Source of the DNA: Pseudomonadota bacterium
GTDB lineage: Bacteria > Pseudomonadota > Alphaproteobacteria > Rhizobiales > Xanthobacteraceae
Reading direction: 5' to 3'
Assembly (NCBI GenBank): GCA_023404705.1
Contig: JAEYAU010000171.1
Span: forward strand, 1 to 6,519
Length of the DNA stretch: 6,519 nt
How positions within the stretch are numbered: the first letter of the stretch is position 1; each line of letters opens with the position of its first letter. This document shows, one piece after another, positions 1 through 5,790 of this stretch. The position numbers were made by a program, and so were the translations under genes. A model generated the notes under the pieces. That model was not told the origin of the DNA. It did not search any database and saw only the letters and a list, made by a program, of their open reading frames with translations.

Positions 1-332
1 ATGCTGCGGTCGGCTTCGGTCGGGACGGCTGGCGCAACGTCGGTCTGCGGCGGCTCGGGCGGGGCGGGCAGGTCCGGCACGGCCGCAACGCTCCGTTCTT
101 CGCTGGCCGGCGCCTCGGCGCTCGCCGGCAGGGCGGCCTCGGCCGGCGGTGCGGTCTCGACCGGCGGAGCTGCCGCGAAGGGATTGGCGCGCAGCCGCTC
201 GCGCGTCTCCTGCAGAGGGCTGACGGTGCGGTCCTGCGCGGTGCGCAACGCGATCACGACGCCCAAGCCGATCAGCGCCACAGCCAAGCTCGTGACCGTC
301 GCGGCAATGATCGCCCGGAAGTCCGGCAGCAT
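1..332 (-). CDS. Membrane-anchored Ala/Pro-rich hypothetical protein, 3' end outside the window
   Basis: An open minus-strand frame of 110 codons runs off the left edge, so the C-terminus is missing. I place the start at the ATG at 332-330 (protein begins MLPDFRAIIAA) because GAGGA sits six bases upstream. An in-frame ATG at 353 has no ribosome binding site. Residues about 8-29 form one hydrophobic segment that reads as an N-terminal membrane anchor or uncleaved signal. A short charged stretch follows (QETRERLRANPF), then a long low-complexity tail rich in Ala, Pro and Glu, presumably extended and periplasmic. Short proteins starting MLPDFR with this layout are, as I remember, common and uncharacterised in Bradyrhizobium-like genomes. 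No catalytic motif is visible and I assign no function. The opposite strand is also open here, but its Arg/Ala/Ser-rich translation looks like a shadow. Confidence 0.7.
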   Translation of the reverse strand, partial: MLPDFRAIIAATVTSLAVALIGLGVVIALRTAQDRTVSPLQETRERLRANPFAAAPPVETAPPAEAALPASAEAPASEERSVAAVPDLPAPPEPPQTDVAPAVPTEADRS

Positions 333-521
333 GAACAATCCTCGCGCGGACATGCAGACAACGGCACAGCAGACGGCCGCTCGAACGTGGCCGTCAGCCT
401 ATCGCCTGGCTCATGTCGCGGAGTTCCGTGAGTAGCTGAGTCGGTTCGCGCGATGAATCGAAATCTTGCCCACGCGAGTCTTGGGATGGTGGTTCATAGG
501 CTCGTGGGCGGTCGCGCGCGC

Positions 522-550
522 TTGCCATTCGGAGTGTTTCTCGGTTCGAT
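522..550 (+). promoter_or_regulatory. Candidate promoter for the cytochrome c gene
   Basis: TTGCCA (522-527) and TTCGAT (545-550) are separated by 17 bases and loosely resemble -35 and -10 boxes. A start of transcription near 557 would leave a leader of about 45 bases containing the inverted repeat at 567-583. The -10 match is poor (three of six), so this is a weak prediction. The rest of the 270-bp divergent spacer (333-602) shows no other clear signal. Confidence 0.25.
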
Positions 551-566
551 AGCCGCGTGGGGAAAC

Positions 567-583
567 GCGCTGCCGGGCAGCGC
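567..583. repeat. Perfect 8-bp inverted repeat upstream of the cytochrome c gene
   Basis: GCGCTGCC (567-574) and GGCAGCGC (576-583) are exact reverse complements around a single central G. The repeat lies seven bases before the ribosome binding site of the cytochrome gene. It could be an operator for a dimeric regulator or a hairpin in the 5' leader. RNA folding would have to open the inner pairs to make a loop. No regulator is identifiable from the sequence. Confidence 0.5.
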
Positions 584-602
584 CACAACGGGGAGAAACT
601 CC

Positions 603-1118
603 ATGCTGCGCATCTGGAGTGTCATTGCGGGTGCCGCTGTCATGCTGGCGATGGCAGGCGTCGCGGAGGTCAAGGCTCAGGCGAACGAGATCGAGCGTGG
701 CAAGTATCTCGTGGTGCTGGCGGGCTGCACCGACTGCCACACGCCGGGCTACTTCTTCGGCAAGCCCGATGCCGCGCGCTATCTCGGCGGCTCGGATGTC
801 GGCTTCCTCATCCCGGGCATGGGCGTGTTTCACGGGCCCAATCTCACGCCGGACAAGGAGACCGGCCTCGGCGGCTGGAGCAAGGCGCAGATCATCACCG
901 CGATGCAGACCGGCAAGCGGCCGGACGGGCGCGAGCTTGCGCCCGTGATGCCCTGGCATGCGCTCGCCAGTCTGACGAAGGACGATGCCAACGCGATCGT
1001 GGCCTTCCTGATGAGCCTGCCGCCCGTGAAGAACAAGGTGCCGGGCCCCTTCGGCCCGAACGAGAAGCCCACCGGTTTCGTGATGAAGATCGAGCCGGGC
1101 GAGGGTATGAAGAAATAG
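603..1118 (+). CDS. Exported class I monohaem cytochrome c
   Basis: The 171-residue protein carries one c-type haem and should act as a periplasmic electron carrier or as the cytochrome subunit of a dehydrogenase. A signal peptide (about residues 1-27, ending in AQA) precedes the haem-binding CTDCH at 42-46, where the cysteines attach haem and His46 is the proximal ligand. Met116 in APVMPW is the likely distal ligand. The block after it (HALASLTKDDANAIVAFLMS, then LPPV) is typical of cytochrome c subunits associated with alcohol, aldehyde or gluconate dehydrogenases, but those subunits often have three haems and this one has one. GGGGAG at 590-595 sits seven bases before the ATG. The frame is open upstream to 453, but that extension lacks both a signal peptide and a ribosome binding site. 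No dehydrogenase partner is adjacent, so the redox partner is unknown. Confidence 0.93.
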   Translation: MLRIWSVIAGAAVMLAMAGVAEVKAQANEIERGKYLVVLAGCTDCHTPGYFFGKPDAARYLGGSDVGFLIPGMGVFHGPNLTPDKETGLGGWSKAQIITAMQTGKRPDGRELAPVMPWHALASLTKDDANAIVAFLMSLPPVKNKVPGPFGPNEKPTGFVMKIEPGEGMKK

Positions 1119-1137
1119 CCCGCGCGGCCGCCCGGGC
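1118..1137 (+). terminator. GC-rich hairpin at the end of the cytochrome gene, possible terminator
   Basis: Starting on the last base of the TAG stop, GCCCGCGC and GCCCGGGC pair around a GGCC loop, giving an eight-pair stem with one C-C mismatch. It is followed by TTCGCT rather than a clear T run, so termination is plausible but not certain. It is the first of three GC-rich hairpins in this spacer. Confidence 0.4.
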
Positions 1138-1171
1138 TTCGCTAGAGTTTGAGGCGGAGTTTAGCCGTCGG

Positions 1172-1192
1172 AGGGGCCCCGCTCGGGCCCTT
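1172..1192 (+). terminator. Second GC-rich hairpin downstream of the cytochrome gene
   Basis: AGGGGCCC (1172-1179) pairs with GGGCCCTT (1185-1192), with one G-T pair and a five-base loop. TTGGGAG follows, with no T run. It could be a weak or backup terminator, or simply a GC-rich self-complementary sequence. Confidence 0.3.
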
Positions 1193-1208
1193 GGGAGCAG
1201 CTGCGTGA

Positions 1209-1225
1209 GCCGCCTGCATGGCGGC
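1209..1225. repeat. Third hairpin in the spacer, 6-bp perfect stem
   Basis: GCCGCC (1209-1214) and GGCGGC (1220-1225) are exact reverse complements around the loop TGCAT. No T run follows. A stem this short and GC-rich can occur by chance. It is listed because it is the third stem in about 110 bases. Confidence 0.3.
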
Positions 1226-1251
1226 GTTGCTGGCGCGGGGCCGATGGCCTC

Positions 1252-1280
1252 GTGACATTTTTCCACCGGAAGGATATCGA
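1252..1280 (+). promoter_or_regulatory. Candidate promoter for the nitrilase-fold gene
   Basis: GTGACA (1252-1257, five of six to the common -35 box) and TATCGA (1275-1280, three of six to the -10 box) are 17 bases apart in the most AT-rich part of the spacer. Transcription would start near 1287, about 80 bases before the ATG. It lies downstream of the three hairpins, which fits separate transcription of the two genes. Confidence 0.3.
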
Positions 1281-1369
1281 CGAGTCCCACCGAACCGGAA
1301 GCCGAGGCCCTTCCGGATTCGGAGCTGTGACATCCCGGCGGGTCGAGGGGCGGGAGGCACAAGAGGACC

Positions 1370-2269
1370 ATGCGGAGCGTTCGGGTCGCTGCTGCGCAAT
1401 ATCCGATCGATGAGCTGGCCGATCTCAGCGGCTTCGAGATGAAGCTGTCGCGCTGGGTTGCGGAAGCCGTGGGCGAAGGCGCCGAGCTGCTGGTGTTTCC
1501 GGAATACGGCGCCATGGAGCTGACGAGCCTCGCGGGCCGCAAGGTGGCGGCGGATCTCGTAGCCTCGATCGCGGCCATGCAGGAGGTGATGGGCGAGGTC
1601 GACGCGCTGCACGCGGCGCTCGCGCGCCGCCATCGCGTGCACATCCTGGCGTCGAGCGCGCCACTGCGCCAGACCGACGGGCGCTATGCCGATACGGCGC
1701 GGCTGTTCGCGCCGTCCAACGGGGTCGGCATTCAGCAGAAGCTGATACTCAACCGCTTCGAGCGGGAGAAGTGGCGCATCGCGGCGGGCGAAGGCCTGCG
1801 CGTGTTCGACACGGCGCTCGGCCTGATCGGCATCGCGCTCGGATACGACGCGGAGTTTCCCCTGATCGTGCGCGCGCTCGCGGCCGCCGGCGCCGAGATC
1901 ATCCTGGTGCCGTCCTGCACCGACACGCTCGCCGGCTACAATCGTGCGCGCATCGCGGCGGCGGCACGCGCGGTGGAGAACCAGTGCTACGTCGTGCATT
2001 CGCCGACCGTCGGCGAGGCGCGCTGGTCTCCCGCGGTCGGCGAGAACATCGGCGCCGCCGGCTTTTTCGCGCCGCCTGGCCGCGGCTTCCCGGACGACGG
2101 GATCATCGCGGTGGGCGAGCCGAATCTTCCGGGCTGGGTGCATGCGGCGCTCGATCTCGAGCGCCTCGCGATGGCCCGGCGCGCCGGCGAGGTGCTCAAC
2201 TCACGCCAGTGGGACGAGCAGCCCGGCGCGCGCAAGAACCATATCGCCGAGCTCGTGCGCCTGCGCTGA
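1370..2269 (+). CDS. Carbon-nitrogen hydrolase (nitrilase superfamily) fold protein lacking the catalytic Cys
   Basis: The 299-residue protein has the nitrilase-superfamily fold over its whole length. Active members use a Glu-Lys-Cys triad (with a second Glu) to hydrolyse amides, N-carbamoyl compounds or nitriles in the cytoplasm. Visible are the beta-strand start VRVAAAQYP, the Glu motif LLVFPEYGAMEL (Glu45), the Lys motif QQKLILNRFE (Lys124, with Glu131 nearby) and the third motif at GIALGYDAEFP. There Gly158 (codon GGA, 1841-1843) stands where the family has the nucleophilic Cys of CYD. The downstream family block is intact (PSCTDTLAGYNRARIAAAAR, then ENQCYVVHSPTVGE). The frame is intact and composition is normal, so this looks like a conserved fold with a lost nucleophile, either a pseudoenzyme or one with altered chemistry. 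A base-calling error is less likely because GGA is at least two changes from a Cys codon. AGAGGA lies just before the ATG, and GGGAGG lies a little further upstream. The substrate is unknown. Confidence 0.92.
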   Translation: MRSVRVAAAQYPIDELADLSGFEMKLSRWVAEAVGEGAELLVFPEYGAMELTSLAGRKVAADLVASIAAMQEVMGEVDALHAALARRHRVHILASSAPLRQTDGRYADTARLFAPSNGVGIQQKLILNRFEREKWRIAAGEGLRVFDTALGLIGIALGYDAEFPLIVRALAAAGAEIILVPSCTDTLAGYNRARIAAAARAVENQCYVVHSPTVGEARWSPAVGENIGAAGFFAPPGRGFPDDGIIAVGEPNLPGWVHAALDLERLAMARRAGEVLNSRQWDEQPGARKNHIAELVRLR

Positions 2270-2275
2270 GCCGCA

Positions 2276-2304
2276 TTGCACCCGGACGGTTCGAGTTGCT
2301 AGTG
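2276..2304 (+). promoter_or_regulatory. Candidate promoter for the tRNA gene
   Basis: TTGCAC (2276-2281) is followed after 17 bases by CTAGTG (2299-2304), within GCTAGTGT, which resembles the GCTA-type -10 box of alphaproteobacterial housekeeping promoters. Transcription would begin near 2311, giving a leader of about 60 bases to be removed by RNase P. The call rests on spacing and position only. Confidence 0.35.
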
Positions 2305-2371
2305 TCCGGCGCGTCCCGGGCTTTGCCAGGTGCATGTGCTGCGAGTCAGCCGGAACATGCGCCGAGCGTTC

Positions 2372-2447
2372 GGGCCTGTAGCTCAATGGTCAGAGCTAGC
2401 GGCTCATAACCGCTTGGTTGCAGGTTCGAGTCCTGCCGGGCCCACCA
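2372..2447 (+). tRNA. tRNA with CAT anticodon, probably tRNA-Ile2 (lysidine type)
   Basis: A full cloverleaf is readable. The acceptor stem is GGGCCTG (2372-2378) with CGGGCCC (2437-2443), containing one T-G pair. The D arm is GCTC/GAGC (2381-2396). The anticodon stem is AGCGG/CCGCT with loop CTCATAA and anticodon CAT at 2405-2407. The variable loop is TGGTT, and the T arm is GCAGG-TTCGAGT-CCTGC. Discriminator A2444 and an encoded CCA (2445-2447) follow. CAT can mean initiator Met, elongator Met or tRNA-Ile2, whose C34 is changed to lysidine by TilS so that it reads AUA. The paired first base (G1-C72) argues against initiator. C4-G69 and C5-G68, together with the CTTGGTTGC stretch, resemble E. 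coli ileX rather than elongator tRNA-Met. The isoleucine identity is therefore inference, at roughly 80 percent. The gene stands alone and converges on selO. Confidence 0.96.
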
Positions 2448-2498
2448 ACCTCTCAGCATGCAAACAGGGCCGGTGCGAGGCCTCGCCGCCGTCGCTGA

Positions 2499-3977
2499 TC
2501 AGGTCCCGCAGAACGTCTGCAGCACGCGCTCCTGTGGCCGAGGCGGATCGGCATAGTGCGCAAACTTCGACTGATCCTCGTAGGGCCGCGACAGCACCTG
2601 GAGGAGCTCTTCGAAGGGCGCGAAATCGTCGTGCTCGGTTGCGGCGGTGATCACTGCCTGGACGCGATGGTTGCGCGGAATGAATGCCGGATTGACGGCG
2701 CACATCACGGCGCGGCGCGTCACTCCGTCCTGCGGCTCGCCGCTGAGCCGCTGACGCCATCGTACGGCCCATTCATCATAAGCGGTCGGATCCGCGAACA
2801 GGCTGCGGACGTCGGCGTCCGCGGCCGGATCGGCCGCCGCCTGCGACAGGCGCCGGAACGTGAGGGTGAAGTCCGCTTCATTGGCGGCCATCCGATTGAG
2901 GAGATCGGACACCAGGGCCAGGTCCTCGTCGCGCACCGTGAAGAGGCCGAGCTTGCGGCGCAGGGCGGCATTGAAATGGTCCTCGAAACGCGTTCCGAAC
3001 GCCGCGAGCGCCTCCTCGGCCTGCGCGATCGCCTTGTCCTTATCCTCATCGAGGAGCGGAAGCAGGCATTCGGCCAGCCGCGCCAGATTCCAGGCCGCGA
3101 TGCCCGGCTGGTTCGCATAGGCATAGCGTCCCTGTCGGTCGATCGAGCTGAACACCTGATTGGGATGATAGGCGTCCATGAAGGCGCAGGGGCCGTAATC
3201 GATGGTCTCGCCCGCGATCGACATGTTGTCCGTGTTCATGACGCCGTGAATGAAGCCGACCAGCATCCATTGCGCGACGAGCTCGGCCTGGCGTGCGATC
3301 ACGCCGCGCAGGAAGTCGAGATAAGGCCGGTCGGATTGTGCGACCGCAGGATAATGCCGCGCGATGGCGTGGTCGGCGAGGGTTCGAACCGCGTCCGTGT
3401 CGCCGCGTGCCGCGAAGAACTGGAAGGTGCCGATGCGAATGTGACTTGCCGCGACGCGCGTCAGCACGGCGCCGGGCAGCTCCGTTTCGCGGAACACGGT
3501 CTCGCCGGTCAGCACGGCGGCGAGCGCGCGGGTGGTTGGAATGCCGAGCGCCGCCATGGCCTCGCTCACCACATACTCGCGCAGCACCGGGCCGAGCGCC
3601 GCACGCCCGTCGCCGTTACGCGAGAACGGCGTCGGACCCGATCCTTTCAGCTGAATGTCACGCCGCACTCCGTCACGATCGACGACCTCGCCCAGCAGGA
3701 TGGCGCGGCCGTCGCCGAGCTGGGGAACGAAGTATCCGAACTGGTGCCCCGCATAGGCCATGGCAATCGGCTCGGCCGCGTCGGGCACGTTCTTGCCGGC
3801 GAGAACCTCGACGGCGGCCGGCTGCGCGAGAGCGTCGGGATCAAGACCCAGATGATGGGCGAGTGCGCGGTTCACCCGGATCAACCGCGGCGCCTCGACC
3901 ATGGTCGGCGCAACCCGGGCGAAGAAGCGCGCCGGCAGCCGCGCATAGGTGTTGTCGAAGGGAAAGTGGAAGGTCAT
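2499..3977 (-). CDS. selO: SelO family protein adenylyltransferase (YdiU/UPF0061)
   Basis: The 492-residue protein is a full-length SelO, a pseudokinase that binds ATP in a flipped orientation and transfers AMP to Ser, Thr or Tyr of protein targets, linked to redox stress. Diagnostic stretches are AYAGHQFGYFVPQLGDGRA (74-92), IQLKGSGPTPFSRNGDGR (108-125), REYVVSEAMAALGIPTTRAL (133-152) and GFIHGVMNTDNMSIAGETID (241-260) running into YGPCAFMDAYHP. By correspondence with the published Pseudomonas enzyme as I recall it, Lys111, Glu134, Arg174, Asn251 and Asp260 are the nucleotide- and metal-binding residues, and all are present. The C-terminus is TFCGT, so Cys490 is third from the end, the position of selenocysteine in human SelO. 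Its codon is TGC (2510-2508). An in-frame TGA at 3992-3990 rules out any longer ATG start. There is no clear ribosome binding site, but the ATG overlaps the stop of an open frame upstream. It lies downstream of the SUKH gene on the same strand. Confidence 0.97.
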   Translation of the reverse strand: MTFHFPFDNTYARLPARFFARVAPTMVEAPRLIRVNRALAHHLGLDPDALAQPAAVEVLAGKNVPDAAEPIAMAYAGHQFGYFVPQLGDGRAILLGEVVDRDGVRRDIQLKGSGPTPFSRNGDGRAALGPVLREYVVSEAMAALGIPTTRALAAVLTGETVFRETELPGAVLTRVAASHIRIGTFQFFAARGDTDAVRTLADHAIARHYPAVAQSDRPYLDFLRGVIARQAELVAQWMLVGFIHGVMNTDNMSIAGETIDYGPCAFMDAYHPNQVFSSIDRQGRYAYANQPGIAAWNLARLAECLLPLLDEDKDKAIAQAEEALAAFGTRFEDHFNAALRRKLGLFTVRDEDLALVSDLLNRMAANEADFTLTFRRLSQAAADPAADADVRSLFADPTAYDEWAVRWRQRLSGEPQDGVTRRAVMCAVNPAFIPRNHRVQAVITAATEHDDFAPFEELLQVLSRPYEDQSKFAHYADPPRPQERVLQTFCGT

Positions 3978-4096
3978 CGGATTTGCGGCTCATCCAAGCT
4001 GAAGCAGTCCAGGTAGATGGTGTCCACGCGCCCGCGGATCAAGGAAGGTGCCAGGTCTTTGCAAGGTGGATGATCTGAGCCGGTCGACTTCCTCGC
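3974..4096 (-). other. Open frame between the SUKH stop and selO, overlapping the selO ATG
   Basis: After the SUKH stop (4099-4097) the same frame stays open for 40 codons and ends in a TGA (3976-3974) that overlaps the selO start as ATGA. The translation ends in LIRGRVDTIYLDCFSLDEPQ followed by IR. It contains no ATG. GTG and TTG codons occur, but none has a good ribosome binding site. It could be a tiny leader peptide coupled to selO, a relic of a longer SUKH C-terminus, or chance in GC-rich DNA, which is the simplest reading. No promoter or terminator stands out in this spacer. Confidence 0.2.
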
Positions 4097-4588
4097 TCAG
4101 GCCGGATTATCGAAGGGCTCGAAGTTGCGTTCATCGAATGGCTCGGTGAGCACGCCGGAGCCACAGAGCCACTCGATCGCCGCGGCAAGGCCTTCGCCCG
4201 CGACATAGATCGTCTCACTATCGCGCGGCAGGACAAGCACCCGCTCGGGATTGGCGGGATGCACGATGAGCTCGTCGCCGTTGAGGGTGTCGCCGATGAT
4301 GACCGATTGCAGCGCCATCTCCTTCGTGAGCACGTCGTTGCCCTCGTCCCAGAACCAATATTCGTCGATCCGCTGCCGCCACTCGGCCACGTTGTTGGCG
4401 CCGCTGAGGATGCGTCGGGGCGGATAGATGCGGATGAACGAGCCGCCCAGCACACCCTCTCCGAAAACCGTGATGTATTCGCGATAGCCGGTCGGAAACC
4501 GCGCCCCGAGCTCCGCTTCGGCCGCGTCCACCTCGTCCGGCGTGGACAGGAGGCAGGGTCCGCCGACGACGGTGATGTTCTCGAACAT
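4097..4588 (-). CDS. SUKH (SMI1/KNR4) domain protein
   Basis: The 163-residue cytoplasmic protein is one SUKH domain. The N-terminal helix and loop read TPDEVDAAEAELGARFPTGY (16-35), followed by REYITVFGEGVLGGSFIRIY (36-55), the signature of the fold. The second half (IIGDTLNGDELIVHP at 97-111, RVLVLPRDSETIYVAGEGLA at 116-135, IEWLCGSG at 138-145) gives the expected alternating strands and closing helix. SUKH domains are protein-binding modules. Many bacterial ones are immunity proteins against nuclease or deaminase toxins, while others are solitary and of unknown role. No toxin gene is nearby, so an immunity role is unsupported here. AGAGG sits five bases before the ATG. Only 18 bp separate it from the upstream M20 gene, which indicates one transcript and perhaps a related job. 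Its base composition matches the neighbours. Confidence 0.88.
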   Translation of the reverse strand: MFENITVVGGPCLLSTPDEVDAAEAELGARFPTGYREYITVFGEGVLGGSFIRIYPPRRILSGANNVAEWRQRIDEYWFWDEGNDVLTKEMALQSVIIGDTLNGDELIVHPANPERVLVLPRDSETIYVAGEGLAAAIEWLCGSGVLTEPFDERNFEPFDNPA

Positions 4589-4606
4589 CTCGGCCTCTCG
4601 CGATCG

Positions 4607-5725
4607 TCAGCGCAACGTCTCCAGCAGGCGCATCATCAGATTCTGGCGCGGAGCTATTGAGGAGATGAGCGCGTACTCGCGCAGCGTATGCGCGCCGTCG
4701 CCGTCGATGCCGAGACCGTCGAGAGTCGGCACGCCGAGCGCGGCCGTGAAGTTGCCGTCGGACCCGCCGCCGGTCATCTCGGAGGAGACGAGGTCGAAGC
4801 CGATCTCGGCCGCGAGCGCGCGCGCGTGGTCGAACAGCTTCGCGGTGCCTTCGGTGAGCTCGTAGGGCGGCCGGTTCATGCCGCCCGTGATGGTGAGCTT
4901 GCAGTCGGGATTGTGGGGGCGCAGGCCGAGGATCTTCGCCTCGAAGGCTTCGCCGTCGGCGACGGTCGCGACGCGGAGATCGACCGGAAACCGGCAATGC
5001 TGCGGGATCGTGTTCGGGGCGGTGCCGCCCGCGATCATGCCGACCGTTGTGGTGATGCCGCGCGCATAGTCCGTCATGGCCTCGATGGCGAGGATCTGTC
5101 GCGCGGCTTCGTAGATCGCATTGCGGCCTTCGCGATGTGCCGAACCCGAATGGCCGGGACGGCCCTCGACGTGAACCTCGAAGCGGCCGACGCCCTTGCG
5201 CGAGGTGACGATGCGGCCGCCGTCGCGCGCGGGCTCGGTCACCAGCACATAGGCGGCGCGGCGCCCGAGTGACTCGATAATCGGCCGCGTGGTGGGCGAG
5301 CCGATCTCCTCGTCAGGCGTGAACAGGAAGGTGAGCGGCCGCGTCGCGCTACCTTTGCGGGCGACGTCGCGAAAGGCGTCGAGCGCGAAGAAGGCGCCGC
5401 CCTTCATGTCGTAGACGCCGGGCCCATAGAGCCGGTCGTCCTCGATCCGAAGCGGCAGGTCGCGCTCGATCGTGCCGACAGGATGCACCGTATCGAGATG
5501 CGACATGATGAGGATGCCGGGCTCGTCCGTGCGCGAACCCGCGCGCAGCACCAGCGTGTCGCCCAGGCCTTGCTGACCCGCGATGCGCTCGACCGCTACG
5601 GGCGCATCGTGCACATGGGCGACGACGAGATCCATCATCCGGTTCACACCCGCTGTATCTCGGGTCGGGCTTTCGGTGCGGATCCAGGTGAGGAGCGTAT
5701 CGAGCGATGCGGATGAAACGGTCAT
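4607..5725 (-). CDS. M20 family zinc carboxypeptidase/deacylase (glutamate carboxypeptidase-like)
   Basis: The 372-residue protein matches the M20 di-zinc peptidase family, whose nearest well-known type is carboxypeptidase G2. Such enzymes release a C-terminal amino acid or remove an acyl group from an amino acid. The metal and catalytic residues are all present: His76 and Asp78 in SHLDTVHP, bridging Asp106 in YGPGVYDMKGG, general base Glu139 and ligand Glu140 in FTPDEEIGSP, Glu164 in VTEPAR, and His346 in GDGAHTLREY. The dimerisation lid domain spans about residues 178-290 and includes GRPGHSGSAHREGRNAI. There is no signal peptide, so it should be cytoplasmic, unlike secreted CPG2. The frame is open upstream to 5998, but that extension is Arg-rich and runs through an intergenic repeat and the neighbouring gene, so I start at the ATG at 5725. 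The ribosome binding site is weak, and a GTG two codons earlier is an alternative. The substrate is unknown. Confidence 0.95.
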   Translation of the reverse strand: MTVSSASLDTLLTWIRTESPTRDTAGVNRMMDLVVAHVHDAPVAVERIAGQQGLGDTLVLRAGSRTDEPGILIMSHLDTVHPVGTIERDLPLRIEDDRLYGPGVYDMKGGAFFALDAFRDVARKGSATRPLTFLFTPDEEIGSPTTRPIIESLGRRAAYVLVTEPARDGGRIVTSRKGVGRFEVHVEGRPGHSGSAHREGRNAIYEAARQILAIEAMTDYARGITTTVGMIAGGTAPNTIPQHCRFPVDLRVATVADGEAFEAKILGLRPHNPDCKLTITGGMNRPPYELTEGTAKLFDHARALAAEIGFDLVSSEMTGGGSDGNFTAALGVPTLDGLGIDGDGAHTLREYALISSIAPRQNLMMRLLETLR

Positions 5726-5756
5726 GGACACAGATGCGGAAGTGAATGGTTCCGAT

Positions 5757-5785
5757 GACCTACGCCCGCACGCCCGTTGGATCAA
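5757..5785 (-). promoter_or_regulatory. Candidate promoter for the M20-SUKH unit
   Basis: On the minus strand TTGATC (5785-5780) and TAGGTC (5762-5757) are 17 bases apart, with a predicted start near 5750, about 25 bases before the M20 ATG. The -10 match is poor. It lies just inside the hairpin repeat, on the M20 side, which fits separation from the reductase gene. Confidence 0.22.
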
Positions 5786-5790
5786 GGGCC

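Noticed and set aside
453..602. N-terminal extension of the cytochrome frame to an ATG at 453
   Set aside because: The extension lacks a ribosome binding site and would bury the signal peptide 50 residues inside the protein. The ATG at 603 has GGGGAG at proper spacing.
1142..2143. Minus-strand open frame of 333 codons opposite the nitrilase-fold gene
   Set aside because: Same shadow effect: Arg/Ala-rich, no domain, and the plus-strand protein has unmistakable family motifs.
2475..2486. 12-bp palindrome GCGAGGCCTCGC between the tRNA and selO as a bidirectional terminator
   Set aside because: It has no loop and no T run on either side, and is too short and GC-rich to exclude chance.
2499..2510. 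Selenocysteine insertion at the SelO C-terminus
   Set aside because: The relevant codon is TGC, and the only TGA is the natural stop after GT.
2330..2772. Frames reading through the tRNA, giving AQWSELAAHNRLVAGSSPAG on plus and GLEPATKRL on minus
   Set aside because: These are well-known spurious peptides created by translating tRNA genes.
2556..4016. Very long plus-strand open frame (486 codons) opposite selO
   Set aside because: It is antisense to a full-length SelO with all diagnostic motifs. Its translation has no recognisable domain and is rich in Arg, Gly and His, as expected from the complement of GC-rich codons.
4097..4099. Programmed readthrough or Sec insertion at the SUKH TGA
   Set aside because: I see no convincing stem-loop just after the TGA, and the SUKH domain is already complete, so the open frame beyond it is reported only as a weak observation.
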